Of a stretch of DNA of 64,000 nt, positions 25,264 through 33,838 are shown one piece after another. The position numbers were made by a program, and so were the translations under genes. Within the stretch, counting starts at the first letter, position 1, and every line of letters starts with the position of its first letter. The stretch is from an uncultured Eubacteriales bacterium. GTDB taxonomy: Bacteria > Bacillota > Clostridia > Peptostreptococcales > Anaerovoracaceae. Below the pieces are notes generated by a model that made no database searches, was not told where the DNA came from, and saw only the letters and a program-made list of their open reading frames with translations. The DNA is taken from positions 1 to 64,000 of the forward strand of contig CAJTYS010000018.1 in NCBI GenBank assembly GCA_910583765.1, read 5' to 3'.

Positions 25264-26280
25264 ATGGGCCTGCTGCAGGAACTTTCAACAAAATATAAAC
25301 GCTTATCCATCGTGGGAATGGCAAAGAACGCAGGCAAGACCACTGCTCTCAATTATTTGATCGAGGAAGCCATGGACGAAGGCCTGGTCTTGGGGATCAC
25401 GTCCACGGGAAGGGACGGGGAAAGCACAGACTTGGTCACAGGAACGGAAAAGCCTCGGGTCTTTCTGGATACGGACACCATCGTCTCTGTGCCCGAGCAA
25501 TTGTACGAATTGGCAGAAGCGGGGCTGGAGATCATGCGAATGACATCATACAACACCTCCCTTGGCCGGCTGATGATCTGTCGGGTGGCGGACAGCGGCT
25601 ACGTGCAGATCGCCGGGCCGGTGATAACCACGGAACACAAAAAACTGTGCGGGGAAATGCTTGACATGGGGGCGGAGCTCATCCTCATCGATGGCGCGGT
25701 GGATCGAAAATCCATCGCTTCCCCGGACACCTCCGATGCCATTATTTTATCCACCGGGGCCGTCCTTTCTCGGAACATGAAAAAAGTGGTGGAGGAAACG
25801 GTTCACATCGCTCGAACATACAGGCTTCCCTGTCTGGAAGAAGGCCAGACGCATTTACTTATTAACGAGGAAAAAGAGAACGATAAGATCATGCTCATAG
25901 AAAATGGAAAGTCCCGGAAGCTGGATTTGAAGACAGGATTGGGCGCTGGACGCTATCTGGATCAGGAGATCACGGAAAGCACAGAGGCGGTCTACATTCC
26001 AGGCGCTTTTACCAAGAGTGTGATCGAAGAGATCCATCCGGCCAAACGCAAGGCAGTCACGTTCATTTTAAAGGACCCGACAAAGATTTTTTTAGACGCG
26101 GTCACCTGGCAGCAGATGGTCAAAAAGGGGCTGAAGGTCAAGGTGCTGAAAAACATCGAGATCGCGGCTATCACCGTCAACCCATATGCGCCAGCGGGAT
26201 ACGGATTTGACCGCCATGCCCTGTTGGATTCGGTCCAGCAGGCTCTGCCGGATATTCCGGTGATCGACGTGATGCTGTAG
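25264..26280 (+). CDS. kamB: Lysine 5,6-aminomutase reactivase subunit KamB
   Basis: The start ATG 25264 is taken because AAGGAGG lies 8 bp upstream; an earlier ATG at 25240 has no ribosome site. The 338-residue protein has a P-loop GMAKNAGKTT at residues 18-27, then a nucleotide-binding-like core (ELILIDGAVDRKS, DAIILSTGAVLS). Proteins of this type always sit with a MutS-like KamC beside the B12-dependent lysine 5,6-aminomutase and are regarded as its reactivating factor, which replaces damaged cobalamin at the cost of ATP. The function comes from family annotation and gene context, not from any visible catalytic motif. Confidence 0.85.
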   Translation: MGLLQELSTKYKRLSIVGMAKNAGKTTALNYLIEEAMDEGLVLGITSTGRDGESTDLVTGTEKPRVFLDTDTIVSVPEQLYELAEAGLEIMRMTSYNTSLGRLMICRVADSGYVQIAGPVITTEHKKLCGEMLDMGAELILIDGAVDRKSIASPDTSDAIILSTGAVLSRNMKKVVEETVHIARTYRLPCLEEGQTHLLINEEKENDKIMLIENGKSRKLDLKTGLGAGRYLDQEITESTEAVYIPGAFTKSVIEEIHPAKRKAVTFILKDPTKIFLDAVTWQQMVKKGLKVKVLKNIEIAAITVNPYAPAGYGFDRHALLDSVQQALPDIPVIDVML

Positions 26281-26297
26281 GGAGGAGGGAAGGCATT

Positions 26298-27926
26298 ATG
26301 GGAAGACGGCTGGCAAACGCCAAGACTCGGAGCGAAACCGGACTGGATTATGTGATTTCCGGCATTGACCTGAGCACTCCCTTTGGCAAAAAGCTGATCC
26401 AGGAAAAGAACCCTTTTTTTCCTGGTGAGGAAGCTTTGCTGCGGCGAGAACTGGATAAGATCGAAGACATGATGGCCCTGGCAGAAGCGGAAAAACATTC
26501 TATCGACATCCTTCAGGAAACATTTATGGAAATGAAGGACTGCAGCTTTACCATAGAGCGGAGCAAGGCAGCTGTTCTGACTGTAGTGGAGATCTTTGAA
26601 GTGAAAAGCCTCCTGCTGCAGATGAGGAAAATCCGAGAACTGTTCGCAGACGCAGGGCTGCCCGCTGAGTTTCAGCTGGAGGACACGGAAGAGCTGCTGG
26701 ACGCGCTGGATCCTCGGGGCGACAGGCTCAACACCTTTTACATCTACGATGAATTTTCACCAGCCCTGGGGGACATGCGGAGAAGAAAGACCGAGATCGA
26801 GAGGGGCATCCGCAGGGAGAATAAAGCCAAAAGGCAGGAATTGAAAGAACGGTACGGGATCAATTTGACACCAAAGTTTGAACTAGCGGTGCAAAAATCT
26901 AATGATGAAAGTATAAAAATGATTCGAGAGATCCCAGATCTGGAGCAGTCGGAAGAAGATTACATGCAGGTGATCTTCACTCTGAAAAAAACGGAACAGG
27001 TTTATCGGCTCCTGGGGGAAATGGAAGTTTTGAACCAGCAGATCGAGGAAGAAGAGGACCAAGTCAGGGCAAATTTGTCCCAAACCATATCTCGCTATGA
27101 AACGCCTCTTTTAGAAAATTGCCGCAGACTGGGAGAGCTGGATATTTCCTTGTCAAAAGCCCTTTATGCGAAAAAGCATCGCTGTGTGAAGCCGGAGATC
27201 ACAGAGGAACACATGGTGTGGTTTGAAGAGGGACGGCATTTGAAAGTGGAGGATGTGCTGCTTTCCAAGGGCAAGCCTTATTGTCCGGTGAGCATCCGCC
27301 TGGAGGACGGCGTGACTTGCATCACTGGCGCGAACATGGGAGGCAAGACTGTTTCCTTAAAGCTGGTGGGGCTCGTCGCCATGCTGACCCAGTACGGCTT
27401 CTTCGTTCCCGCTGACCGAGCAGTGGTTGGACTATCTAATTACATGCAGATCCTCATCGGAGACAGCCAGTCCGTGGAACGGGGACTTTCCAGCTTTGGC
27501 AGTGAAATGGAAGAGCTGAAGGAAATACTGGACAACAGCAAAGACCGGTCCCTGCTCTTGATCGATGAAATCGCCAGCGGCACCAATCCTGTGGAGGGGC
27601 TGGCGCTTACAAGGAGCCTGGTGGATCATTTGAAAGAGAGGGCTTACATCAGTCTGATCACCACCCACTTTGAAACGGTCACAGAGGATGAGGATGTGAG
27701 CAACATGCAGGTAATGGGCCTGGCGAACGCGGATTTTTCCCTTTTGGACCGAGAGATCAGGTACGCCAATCGAAAAGAGCGGATCGACATTATTTCAAAA
27801 TACATGGATTACCGCCTGCAAAAGGTGGAACGCCAGAGTGAAATACCCAAAGATGCCCTGAATATCGCCAAAATGCTGGGAATCAGCAGCGATATCATTA
27901 AGCGGGCAAAGGACTATATCAAGTAA
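26298..27926 (+). CDS. kamC: Lysine 5,6-aminomutase reactivase ATPase KamC (MutS-related)
   Basis: The 542-residue protein resembles MutS domains III and V: a long helical lever region (about 150-340) and a C-terminal ATPase with Walker A TGANMGGKT, Walker B LLLIDEIASGTNP and the MutS-type THFE switch. It lacks MutS mismatch-recognition and connector domains, so a DNA repair role is unlikely. With KamB it forms the proposed reactivase of lysine 5,6-aminomutase encoded directly downstream. GGAGGAGGG precedes ATG 26298; 17 bp separate it from kamB and 12 bp from kamD. Confidence 0.87.
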   Translation: MGRRLANAKTRSETGLDYVISGIDLSTPFGKKLIQEKNPFFPGEEALLRRELDKIEDMMALAEAEKHSIDILQETFMEMKDCSFTIERSKAAVLTVVEIFEVKSLLLQMRKIRELFADAGLPAEFQLEDTEELLDALDPRGDRLNTFYIYDEFSPALGDMRRRKTEIERGIRRENKAKRQELKERYGINLTPKFELAVQKSNDESIKMIREIPDLEQSEEDYMQVIFTLKKTEQVYRLLGEMEVLNQQIEEEEDQVRANLSQTISRYETPLLENCRRLGELDISLSKALYAKKHRCVKPEITEEHMVWFEEGRHLKVEDVLLSKGKPYCPVSIRLEDGVTCITGANMGGKTVSLKLVGLVAMLTQYGFFVPADRAVVGLSNYMQILIGDSQSVERGLSSFGSEMEELKEILDNSKDRSLLLIDEIASGTNPVEGLALTRSLVDHLKERAYISLITTHFETVTEDEDVSNMQVMGLANADFSLLDREIRYANRKERIDIISKYMDYRLQKVERQSEIPKDALNIAKMLGISSDIIKRAKDYIK

Positions 27927-27938
27927 AGGAGAAACAGG

Positions 27939-29495
27939 ATGAAAAGCAAACTGAACCTAGACCCCAAAATCATAGACAGTGCCCGCTCCTGCGCCGGAAG
28001 GATCGCAGAAAGCATGCAGCAGTTTATTGACCGGCACACCACAGTGAGCACGGAGCGGACTGTTTTAAGGCTGCTGGGGGTAGACGGAGTCGATGACGTG
28101 GAAACGCCGCTGCCAAACATTGTAGTGGACCAGATCAAAGACGCAGGCGGCCTGTCCAGAGGCGTGGCTTACTGGATGGGAAACGCTATGATTCAGACAG
28201 GATTGTCACCCCAGGAAATCGCGGAAAAAATAGCCGATGGGCAGCTGCGGATCACGGAACTGGAAACCGTGTCTCCAAAAGAAGCGGAGGAAAAGATCAT
28301 GCCCGCAGTCTTAGAGGCTCTTGAAAAAATCAAGGCTCAGACCGCCAAAAGGGAACAATATCTGGCCACCATCGGCGAAGGAAAGAAACCTTATTTATAT
28401 GTAATCGTAGCTACAGGAAACATTTATGAAGACGTGGTTCAGGCACAGGCCGCGGCAAGGCAGGGGGCCGACATCATCGCGGTCATCCGTACCACGGCCC
28501 AGAGCCTTTTGGATTATGTGCCTTATGGTCCGACCACAGAAGGCTTTGGCGGCACTTACGCCACCCAGGAAAATTTCCGCATCATGAGAAAAGCTTTGGA
28601 TGAAGTGGGCGAAGAAGTGGGCAGATACATTAGGCTCTGCAACTATTCTTCCGGAATGTGCATGCCGGAGATCGCTGCCATAGGTGCGCTGGAGCGGCTG
28701 GATGTCATGCTCAACGATGCGCTTTACGGGATCTTGTTCCGTGACATTAACATGCAGCGGACCTTGGTGGACCAGTATTTCTCCAGAGTGATCATCGGCT
28801 ACTGCGGCAGCATGTTCAACTCAGGAGAAGACAATTATTTGACAACGGACGATGCTTATGAAGCGGCCCACACGGTGCTGGCTTCCCAGTTCATTAACGA
28901 ACAGTTCGCGGTCTTGGCCAACATCAAGGAAGAACAGATGGGGCTGGGCCATGCTTTTGAAATGGATCCGGACATTGAAAACGGATTCCTCTACGAGCTG
29001 TCACAGGCGATCATGGCTAGGGAGATTTTCCCGAAAGCATCGCTGAAATACATGCCGCCGACAAAATTCATGACAGGAAATATCTTCAAGGGACATATTC
29101 AGGATGCGCTCTTTAATCTGGTGGCCGTTTGGTCAGGTCAGTCCCTGCAGCTCTTAGGTATGCTCACAGAAGCCATTCACACGCCGCATATGCATGACCG
29201 GTATCTTTCCATTGAAAACGCTTCTTATATTTTCAACAATGCCAGAAGCATTGGTGAGGAAGTGGAATTCAAAGAAGGCGGGATCATCCAGTCCAGAGCG
29301 CAGACTGTTCTGGCAGAGGCAGACAAACTGCTTCATGAGATCGAAGAAGAAGGGCTGTTTTCCACGATTGAACAGGGAAAATTCGGTGGCGTGAAGAGGC
29401 CGAGAGACGGTGGAAAAGGCTTGGAAGGCGTATGCGTAAAGGATGAGGATTACTTCAATCCGTTTATTCCGATCATGATGGGAGGCGCGAAATAA
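27939..29495 (+). CDS. kamD: Lysine 5,6-aminomutase alpha subunit
   Basis: KamD-KamE move the amino group of L-beta-lysine from C6 to C5 using adenosylcobalamin and PLP, giving 3,5-diaminohexanoate. The 518-residue large subunit has the TIM-barrel type sequence of the family, with KSKLNLDPKIIDSARSCA at the start and the conserved YVPYGPTTEGFGGTYATQENF segment in the centre. It is translationally coupled to kamE: the stop and the next ATG share one base (TAATG, 29493-29497). AAGGAG precedes its ATG. Confidence 0.95.
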   Translation: MKSKLNLDPKIIDSARSCAGRIAESMQQFIDRHTTVSTERTVLRLLGVDGVDDVETPLPNIVVDQIKDAGGLSRGVAYWMGNAMIQTGLSPQEIAEKIADGQLRITELETVSPKEAEEKIMPAVLEALEKIKAQTAKREQYLATIGEGKKPYLYVIVATGNIYEDVVQAQAAARQGADIIAVIRTTAQSLLDYVPYGPTTEGFGGTYATQENFRIMRKALDEVGEEVGRYIRLCNYSSGMCMPEIAAIGALERLDVMLNDALYGILFRDINMQRTLVDQYFSRVIIGYCGSMFNSGEDNYLTTDDAYEAAHTVLASQFINEQFAVLANIKEEQMGLGHAFEMDPDIENGFLYELSQAIMAREIFPKASLKYMPPTKFMTGNIFKGHIQDALFNLVAVWSGQSLQLLGMLTEAIHTPHMHDRYLSIENASYIFNNARSIGEEVEFKEGGIIQSRAQTVLAEADKLLHEIEEEGLFSTIEQGKFGGVKRPRDGGKGLEGVCVKDEDYFNPFIPIMMGGAK

Positions 29496-30259
29496 TGACT
29501 CAGACAGCAATAGCAAAGGTAGATTTGAAAAACGTAAAGCCTTACGGCGACACCATGAACGATGGCATGATGGAGCTGGCGTTCACCCTTCCTGTGCCCC
29601 ACGGCGAGGAGGCCAGCGAAGCGGCCAAGATCCTGGCCAGAAAAATGGGCTTGGACGAACCCAATGTGGTTTATTCCAAGGATATGGACAGCGGTTTCAC
29701 TTTCTTCGTGGTTTACGGGAAATGCCAGCACACAGTGGATTACACGACTATTAAAGTGACAAAAGTAGAAGTGGATATCATGGACCGTTTGGAATGCGCC
29801 CAGTACATCAAGGACAACATCAAGAGAGATGTGGTGATCGTTGGCGCTTCCACGGGAACGGACGCGCATACGGTGGGCATTGACGCGATCATGAACATGA
29901 AAGGGTTCCACGGACATTTTGGGTTGGAGCGGTATGAAGGCATTGAGGCTATCAACATGGGCAGTCAGGTGCCAAACGAAGTTTTGATCGAAAAGGCCAA
30001 GGAAGTGGGTGCGGACGCGATTTTAGTTTCCCAGACCGTGACCCAAAAAGACGTGCATGTGCAGAATCTGACCAATATGGTGGAACTGCTGGAAGCAGAA
30101 GGCATGCGGGACAAGGTGATCTTGGTGTGCGGCGGCCCGAGGATTTCTCACGAACTGGCCCAGGAACTGGGTTATGACGCGGGGTTCGGGGCGCATACAT
30201 ATGCGGAACATGTGGCTTCCTTTGTTCTCACGGAACTGGTGAACAGAGGCAGAGCATAG
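29495..30259 (+). CDS. kamE: Lysine 5,6-aminomutase beta subunit (cobalamin-binding)
   Basis: The 254-residue small subunit carries the B12-binding Rossmann domain with DAHTVG (Asp123, His125) in the DxHxxG motif whose histidine ligates cobalt, followed by ILVSQTV and VILVCGGPR equivalents of the SxL and GG motifs. The N-terminal about 100 residues form the dimerisation/PLP-lysine domain of the family. It completes the KamDE complex; KamB and KamC are expected to repair it. An AAGGAGGAC site for atoD begins directly after its stop. Confidence 0.95.
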   Translation: MTQTAIAKVDLKNVKPYGDTMNDGMMELAFTLPVPHGEEASEAAKILARKMGLDEPNVVYSKDMDSGFTFFVVYGKCQHTVDYTTIKVTKVEVDIMDRLECAQYIKDNIKRDVVIVGASTGTDAHTVGIDAIMNMKGFHGHFGLERYEGIEAINMGSQVPNEVLIEKAKEVGADAILVSQTVTQKDVHVQNLTNMVELLEAEGMRDKVILVCGGPRISHELAQELGYDAGFGAHTYAEHVASFVLTELVNRGRA

Positions 30260-30277
30260 GAAAGGAGGACATAGGAT

Positions 30278-30964
30278 ATGATTCGGAAAATCATGACCGC
30301 TGATGAAGCGGTCGCGGATATCAAGGACGGCGCCAGCATCATGGTTGGCGGATTTTTAGGGACCGGAACCCCGGAGGTGCTCATTGACGCGCTGATCCGG
30401 AAAGGCGTGAAGAACCTGACTATCATTTGCAATGACGGAGGCCTTCCTGCCAAAGATGGAAAACCTGCCAGGGGCGTAGGAAAGCTGTTGGAGCACAAGA
30501 TGATTTCCAAGCTCATCGCTTCCCATGTTGGCATGACGCCTCTGGTTGGACAGGGCATGAACGAGGGCACGCTGGAATGCACTTTAGTTCCTCAGGGCAC
30601 GCTGGCAGAACGGATCCGGGCAGCAGGCGCGGGGCTCGGCGGCGTGCTGACGCCTACTGGCGTGGGAACCATCATTGCGGAAGGCAAAGAAACTTTGACC
30701 CTCAATGGCAAAGAGTATTTGCTGGAAATGCCGCTCCATGCGGACTTTGCCTTGTGCAGGGCTTCGGAATGCGATGATTTCGGGAATTTCCGCTGCAACC
30801 TGGCGACAAAGAATTTCAACGGTGTCATGGCCATGGCCGCGGATACGGTGATCATCGCCTCAGAACGGATCATCCGCACAGGAGAAAATCATCCGGATGA
30901 TTTCGTGATTCCAGGGATCTTTGTAGATAGAATCGTAGGAGGTGAACAGCCATGGCTGATTTAA
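30278..30964 (+). CDS. atoD: Butyrate/acetate-acetoacetate CoA-transferase alpha subunit
   Basis: The AtoDA pair moves CoA between butyryl-CoA and acetoacetate (or acetate), closing the lysine fermentation route and freeing butyrate. The 228-residue alpha subunit has the type I CoA-transferase start with the glycine-rich loop IMVGGFLGTGTPEVLI, then NEGTLECTLVPQGTLAERIRAAGAG. Its end overlaps atoA by 13 bp, with the atoA ribosome site (GGAGGTG) inside it, so subunits are made in step. Confidence 0.93.
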   Translation: MIRKIMTADEAVADIKDGASIMVGGFLGTGTPEVLIDALIRKGVKNLTIICNDGGLPAKDGKPARGVGKLLEHKMISKLIASHVGMTPLVGQGMNEGTLECTLVPQGTLAERIRAAGAGLGGVLTPTGVGTIIAEGKETLTLNGKEYLLEMPLHADFALCRASECDDFGNFRCNLATKNFNGVMAMAADTVIIASERIIRTGENHPDDFVIPGIFVDRIVGGEQPWLI

Positions 30965-31608
30965 AAGCGAGAATCGCCGCGAGGACGGCAAAGGAACTGA
31001 AAGATGGTGACGTGGTGAACTTGGGGATCGGCCTGCCGACTCTGGTAGCCAACTATATACCAGAGGACGTGCATGTTGTGATCCATTCGGAAAACGGATT
31101 CACTGGACTTTCCGAAGAAGCCAAGGAAGGAAGAGAGCATCCTGACGTGGTGAACTCCGGCGGCTGCTTTGTCAGGTACACGCCGGAAGCCAATTTCTTC
31201 GACACGCCTACCAGCTTTGCCATTGTGCGGGGCGGGCATGTGGATGTGACGGTCTTGGGGGCCATGGAAGTGGATGAAAAAGGAAACCTGGCAAACTGGA
31301 TCGTTCCCGGCAAGATGGTAGCTGGCATGGGCGGCGCCATGGACCTGGTAGTAGGAGCCAAGAAGGTGATCATTTCCATGCTCCACACCCAAAAGGGCAA
31401 GCCAAAGATCCTAAAAGAGTGTACTCTGCCTTACACGGCTCTGGGCGTAGTGAAGATGATTATCACAGAGATGGGAGTCATGGAGATCACCCCAGAAGGC
31501 ATTGTGCTTACAGAGCTTCATCCGGATTACACAGTAGAAGATGTTCAGGCAGCCACGGCCTGCGATGTGATCGTTAGCCCGAATTTGAAGGCTATGGAGG
31601 AAGCGTAG
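30952..31608 (+). CDS. atoA: Butyrate/acetate-acetoacetate CoA-transferase beta subunit
   Basis: The 218-residue beta subunit holds the catalytic glutamate of type I CoA-transferases in SENGFTGL (Glu in the ENG motif, about residue 46) and the NLGIGLPTLVANY loop near its start. It is the last gene of the lysine locus, followed by a long stem-loop. In this pathway butyryl-CoA:acetoacetate exchange regenerates acetoacetyl-CoA for thiolysis; the thiolase and butyryl-CoA dehydrogenase genes are not in the window. Confidence 0.93.
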   Translation: MADLKARIAARTAKELKDGDVVNLGIGLPTLVANYIPEDVHVVIHSENGFTGLSEEAKEGREHPDVVNSGGCFVRYTPEANFFDTPTSFAIVRGGHVDVTVLGAMEVDEKGNLANWIVPGKMVAGMGGAMDLVVGAKKVIISMLHTQKGKPKILKECTLPYTALGVVKMIITEMGVMEITPEGIVLTELHPDYTVEDVQAATACDVIVSPNLKAMEEA

Positions 31609-31674
31609 AGGCATTAAACTGCTCAGTCGGTCATGCTTTCATGATCTGACCTCAATCATCATAAAGAAACTAGA

Positions 31675-31734
31675 GGCACGGGCCTTTCTGAAAATACAAA
31701 AACCCTTTCAGAGATTTGTCCGTGCCCGATTTAA
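31675..31734 (+). terminator. Long stem-loop ending the lysine operon
   Basis: GGCACGG (31675-31681) pairs with CCGTGCC (31720-31726), with an inner TCTGAAA/TTTCAGA pair. The T-run is weak (GATTT), so termination may be incomplete. Confidence 0.55.
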
Positions 31735-31789
31735 CGTATAGATGCGGGACCGCGTTTCGATCCTGTGATTCCGAATCCGAGGCTTGTTA

Positions 31790-32608
31790 TCAGCCTTGGG
31801 ACTGATGTTTTGCGATTTGTATGATCAGATCTTCTGATTTTAGTTGGTGCTGTTTTCCCTGTATCACGTTTTCAAAGAATCTATTTAGATAACTGTGATT
31901 AGGGGAGATTTTGCGTACCATATCGTTGTAGCTGGCTCTCACCAATGCGTCTCTGAAATACGCGGAATGCTTTTCAAAGGGTTCATTGTTGATCTGATAG
32001 CCCAGCGTATTCAAGTATTGGATGGTGAACACGGCGATGGCCCTGGTGTTTCCCTCTTTAAAAGGGTGGATTTGCCACAGGCCCGCGATAAAATCCGTCA
32101 AGTCCTCGATAGACATGGCTGCCCGTTTTTTTGCGGCCGTTCGCTCTTTCTCGATATCATATTCTAAAAAAGTCTCAATGTTTTGGTGGTCTTCATATCT
32201 TACGGAAGCTCCGAGTAAAACTGGTTCAGTTTTGGATATGTTGTAAGTCCTGTACTCACCAGCGTCGAAACCTTCGATGTCCTTGAAAATAAAGCTGTGG
32301 ATTTGCTTTAGGGCCAGGGGGTGGAGCCTAAATTCAGCCTTGCGCAAATATTCGTTGATCCGCAGGGAAGAAAAATCAGCTTCCTTTTCTGCCAGGGCAG
32401 CCTCTTCTTGCCGTAGTTCATAATATTGGCGTAGATTTCGCTCCACATCATCTAAGGTGAATTCTCCATGGACTTCTTTTTCCTGCTGTTCAATCAGATA
32501 GTTTGACGGTTCCAAAGAATCCACAGCCTGCAGCCCGATCCCGATGTTCCAATACAGCTGTTTTTCTTCTGGCGTGTACGCATATGTGACCGTTTGATAC
32601 GCGCTCAT
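31790..32608 (-). CDS. Fic/DOC family protein
   Basis: Fic enzymes transfer AMP or another nucleotide part to target proteins. The start at complement 32606-32608 follows AAGGAG by 7 bp; upstream in-frame ATGs lack such a site. The 272-residue protein has the catalytic loop HPFKEGNTRA at 181-190, with His181 intact; the usual glycine before the arginine (GNGR) is threonine here (GNTR). An N-terminal segment EVHGEFTLDDVERN (45-58) resembles the inhibitory or antitoxin-like helix found near the start of many Fic proteins, though the hallmark S/T is absent. It stands alone, convergent with the lysine operon. The target is unknown. Confidence 0.85.
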   Translation of the reverse strand: MSAYQTVTYAYTPEEKQLYWNIGIGLQAVDSLEPSNYLIEQQEKEVHGEFTLDDVERNLRQYYELRQEEAALAEKEADFSSLRINEYLRKAEFRLHPLALKQIHSFIFKDIEGFDAGEYRTYNISKTEPVLLGASVRYEDHQNIETFLEYDIEKERTAAKKRAAMSIEDLTDFIAGLWQIHPFKEGNTRAIAVFTIQYLNTLGYQINNEPFEKHSAYFRDALVRASYNDMVRKISPNHSYLNRFFENVIQGKQHQLKSEDLIIQIAKHQSQG

Positions 32609-32759
32609 GACAGTCTCCTTCCAAATCAAAGTATGGTCTGATTCCATGGGTCTAGTATACCATAACATCCTTTTGGGGACAAACTTTTTGAATTTTCTCT
32701 GACAGTTGAAATTTCAACGAGGCTGGCAAAGAAGGCCAGCTTTGGAGGCTGGCAAAAAC

Positions 32760-32826
32760 TTGACAGGCTCTGCTGGTTTGTTATAATAATTTTTAAACAG
32801 TGTATCGTGAAGATGATACACTGTTT
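32760..32826 (+). promoter_or_regulatory. Strong promoter with a stem-loop at the 5' end of the mRNA (yabE-like gene)
   Basis: TTGACA (32760-32765), 16 bp and TATAAT (32782-32787) are full consensus boxes. The expected start (about 32794) abuts a perfect 12-bp stem, AAACAGTGTATC (32795-32806) and GATACACTGTTT (32815-32826), followed by TT. It may be an attenuator or a 5' stability hairpin. Confidence 0.75.
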
Positions 32827-32854
32827 TCGTGATAGAGTGTTATGGGAAAGTACA

Positions 32855-33817
32855 ATGAGAAACAGTTTAGCAAAATGGAGGATGCCGGTTCTGTGTTTGG
32901 TGTTGCTGCTTTTAGTGGCAGGCCTGGCCTGGCTGATGATCACCCAGATGGTTTCAAAAGATGTGCGGCTGGTGATCGATGGGAAAGTTTCTGCTTGTGA
33001 AACCACCAGTTACACGGTGGAAGAGCTGTTGGAAGAACAGAAGATCCAGCTTGTGAAGGAAGATTCCATCACTCCCAAAGTGGAGCAGACGCTGACTGAC
33101 GGAGCGGAGGTGGAGATCACCAAGGCAGTCCCCTTCACCGTACAGGCGGATGGAGAGTCAAAGGATCTGAGGGCCCTGCCAAAGACCGTGGCAGATGCCC
33201 TGGATTATCACCACATCAGCGTGGGAGAAGCGGACAAGGTGGTGCCGGCTTTGAGCGAGCCGCTGACAGCTGGCACGGAAATCGTCATCAACCGCATCAC
33301 CACCCAGACCGAGGAAGTTCTGGAACCAGTGGCCTTTAAGACAAAGACCAAAGGCGACAATGATTTGCCTGCTGGAACCACGGAAGTGGTAAAAAAGGGC
33401 AAGAAAGGGCAAGATAAAGTCACATACCAGATCACCTATTCGGATGGCCAAGAGATCGACCGGCAGGAGCTGGAGCGAGAACAGCTGAAAAAGCCTGTGA
33501 CCAAGGTCATTGCTAAGAGCACTAGAGGCATGATTCACGGGGCCGAATATCTGAAAAAAATCACAGTCAAGGCGTATTCCTATACTGGAGGCGGTAGGAC
33601 CGCTTCGGGGACTCGGGCCAGGGTCGGTGAGATCGCAGTGGATCCCAGCGTGATCCCGCTGGGCACCAATGTGTACGTGGAAGGCTATGGGTTTGCCAGG
33701 GCCGAGGACACAGGCGGGAACATTAAAGGGAACACCATTGATGTTTACAAGAATTCGGAAAGCGCATGCCTCAATTGGGGCGTTCGCCATGTAACTGTTT
33801 ATATCCTCAGCAAATAG
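32855..33817 (+). CDS. YabE-like cell-wall protein: DUF348, G5 and 3D domains
   Basis: ATG 32855 (MRNSLAKWRMPVL) is taken as the start because the region before it is the 5' hairpin. The 320-residue protein has one N-terminal membrane anchor, two DUF348-type ubiquitin-like repeats (VRLVIDGKVSACETTSYTVEELL and the TVQADGESKDLRALPKTVADAL stretch), a G5 domain (TEEVLEPVAFKTKTKGDNDL and following), and a C-terminal 3D domain (TASGTRARVGEIAVDPSVIPLGT...AEDTGGNIKG) with the three aspartates. Such proteins are lytic-transglycosylase-like wall remodelling factors (YabE/Rpf group), acting outside the membrane. It is followed by a second 3D protein. Confidence 0.9.
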   Translation: MRNSLAKWRMPVLCLVLLLLVAGLAWLMITQMVSKDVRLVIDGKVSACETTSYTVEELLEEQKIQLVKEDSITPKVEQTLTDGAEVEITKAVPFTVQADGESKDLRALPKTVADALDYHHISVGEADKVVPALSEPLTAGTEIVINRITTQTEEVLEPVAFKTKTKGDNDLPAGTTEVVKKGKKGQDKVTYQITYSDGQEIDRQELEREQLKKPVTKVIAKSTRGMIHGAEYLKKITVKAYSYTGGGRTASGTRARVGEIAVDPSVIPLGTNVYVEGYGFARAEDTGGNIKGNTIDVYKNSESACLNWGVRHVTVYILSK

Positions 33818-33838
33818 CTGAACTGCAAAGGAGGGAGT

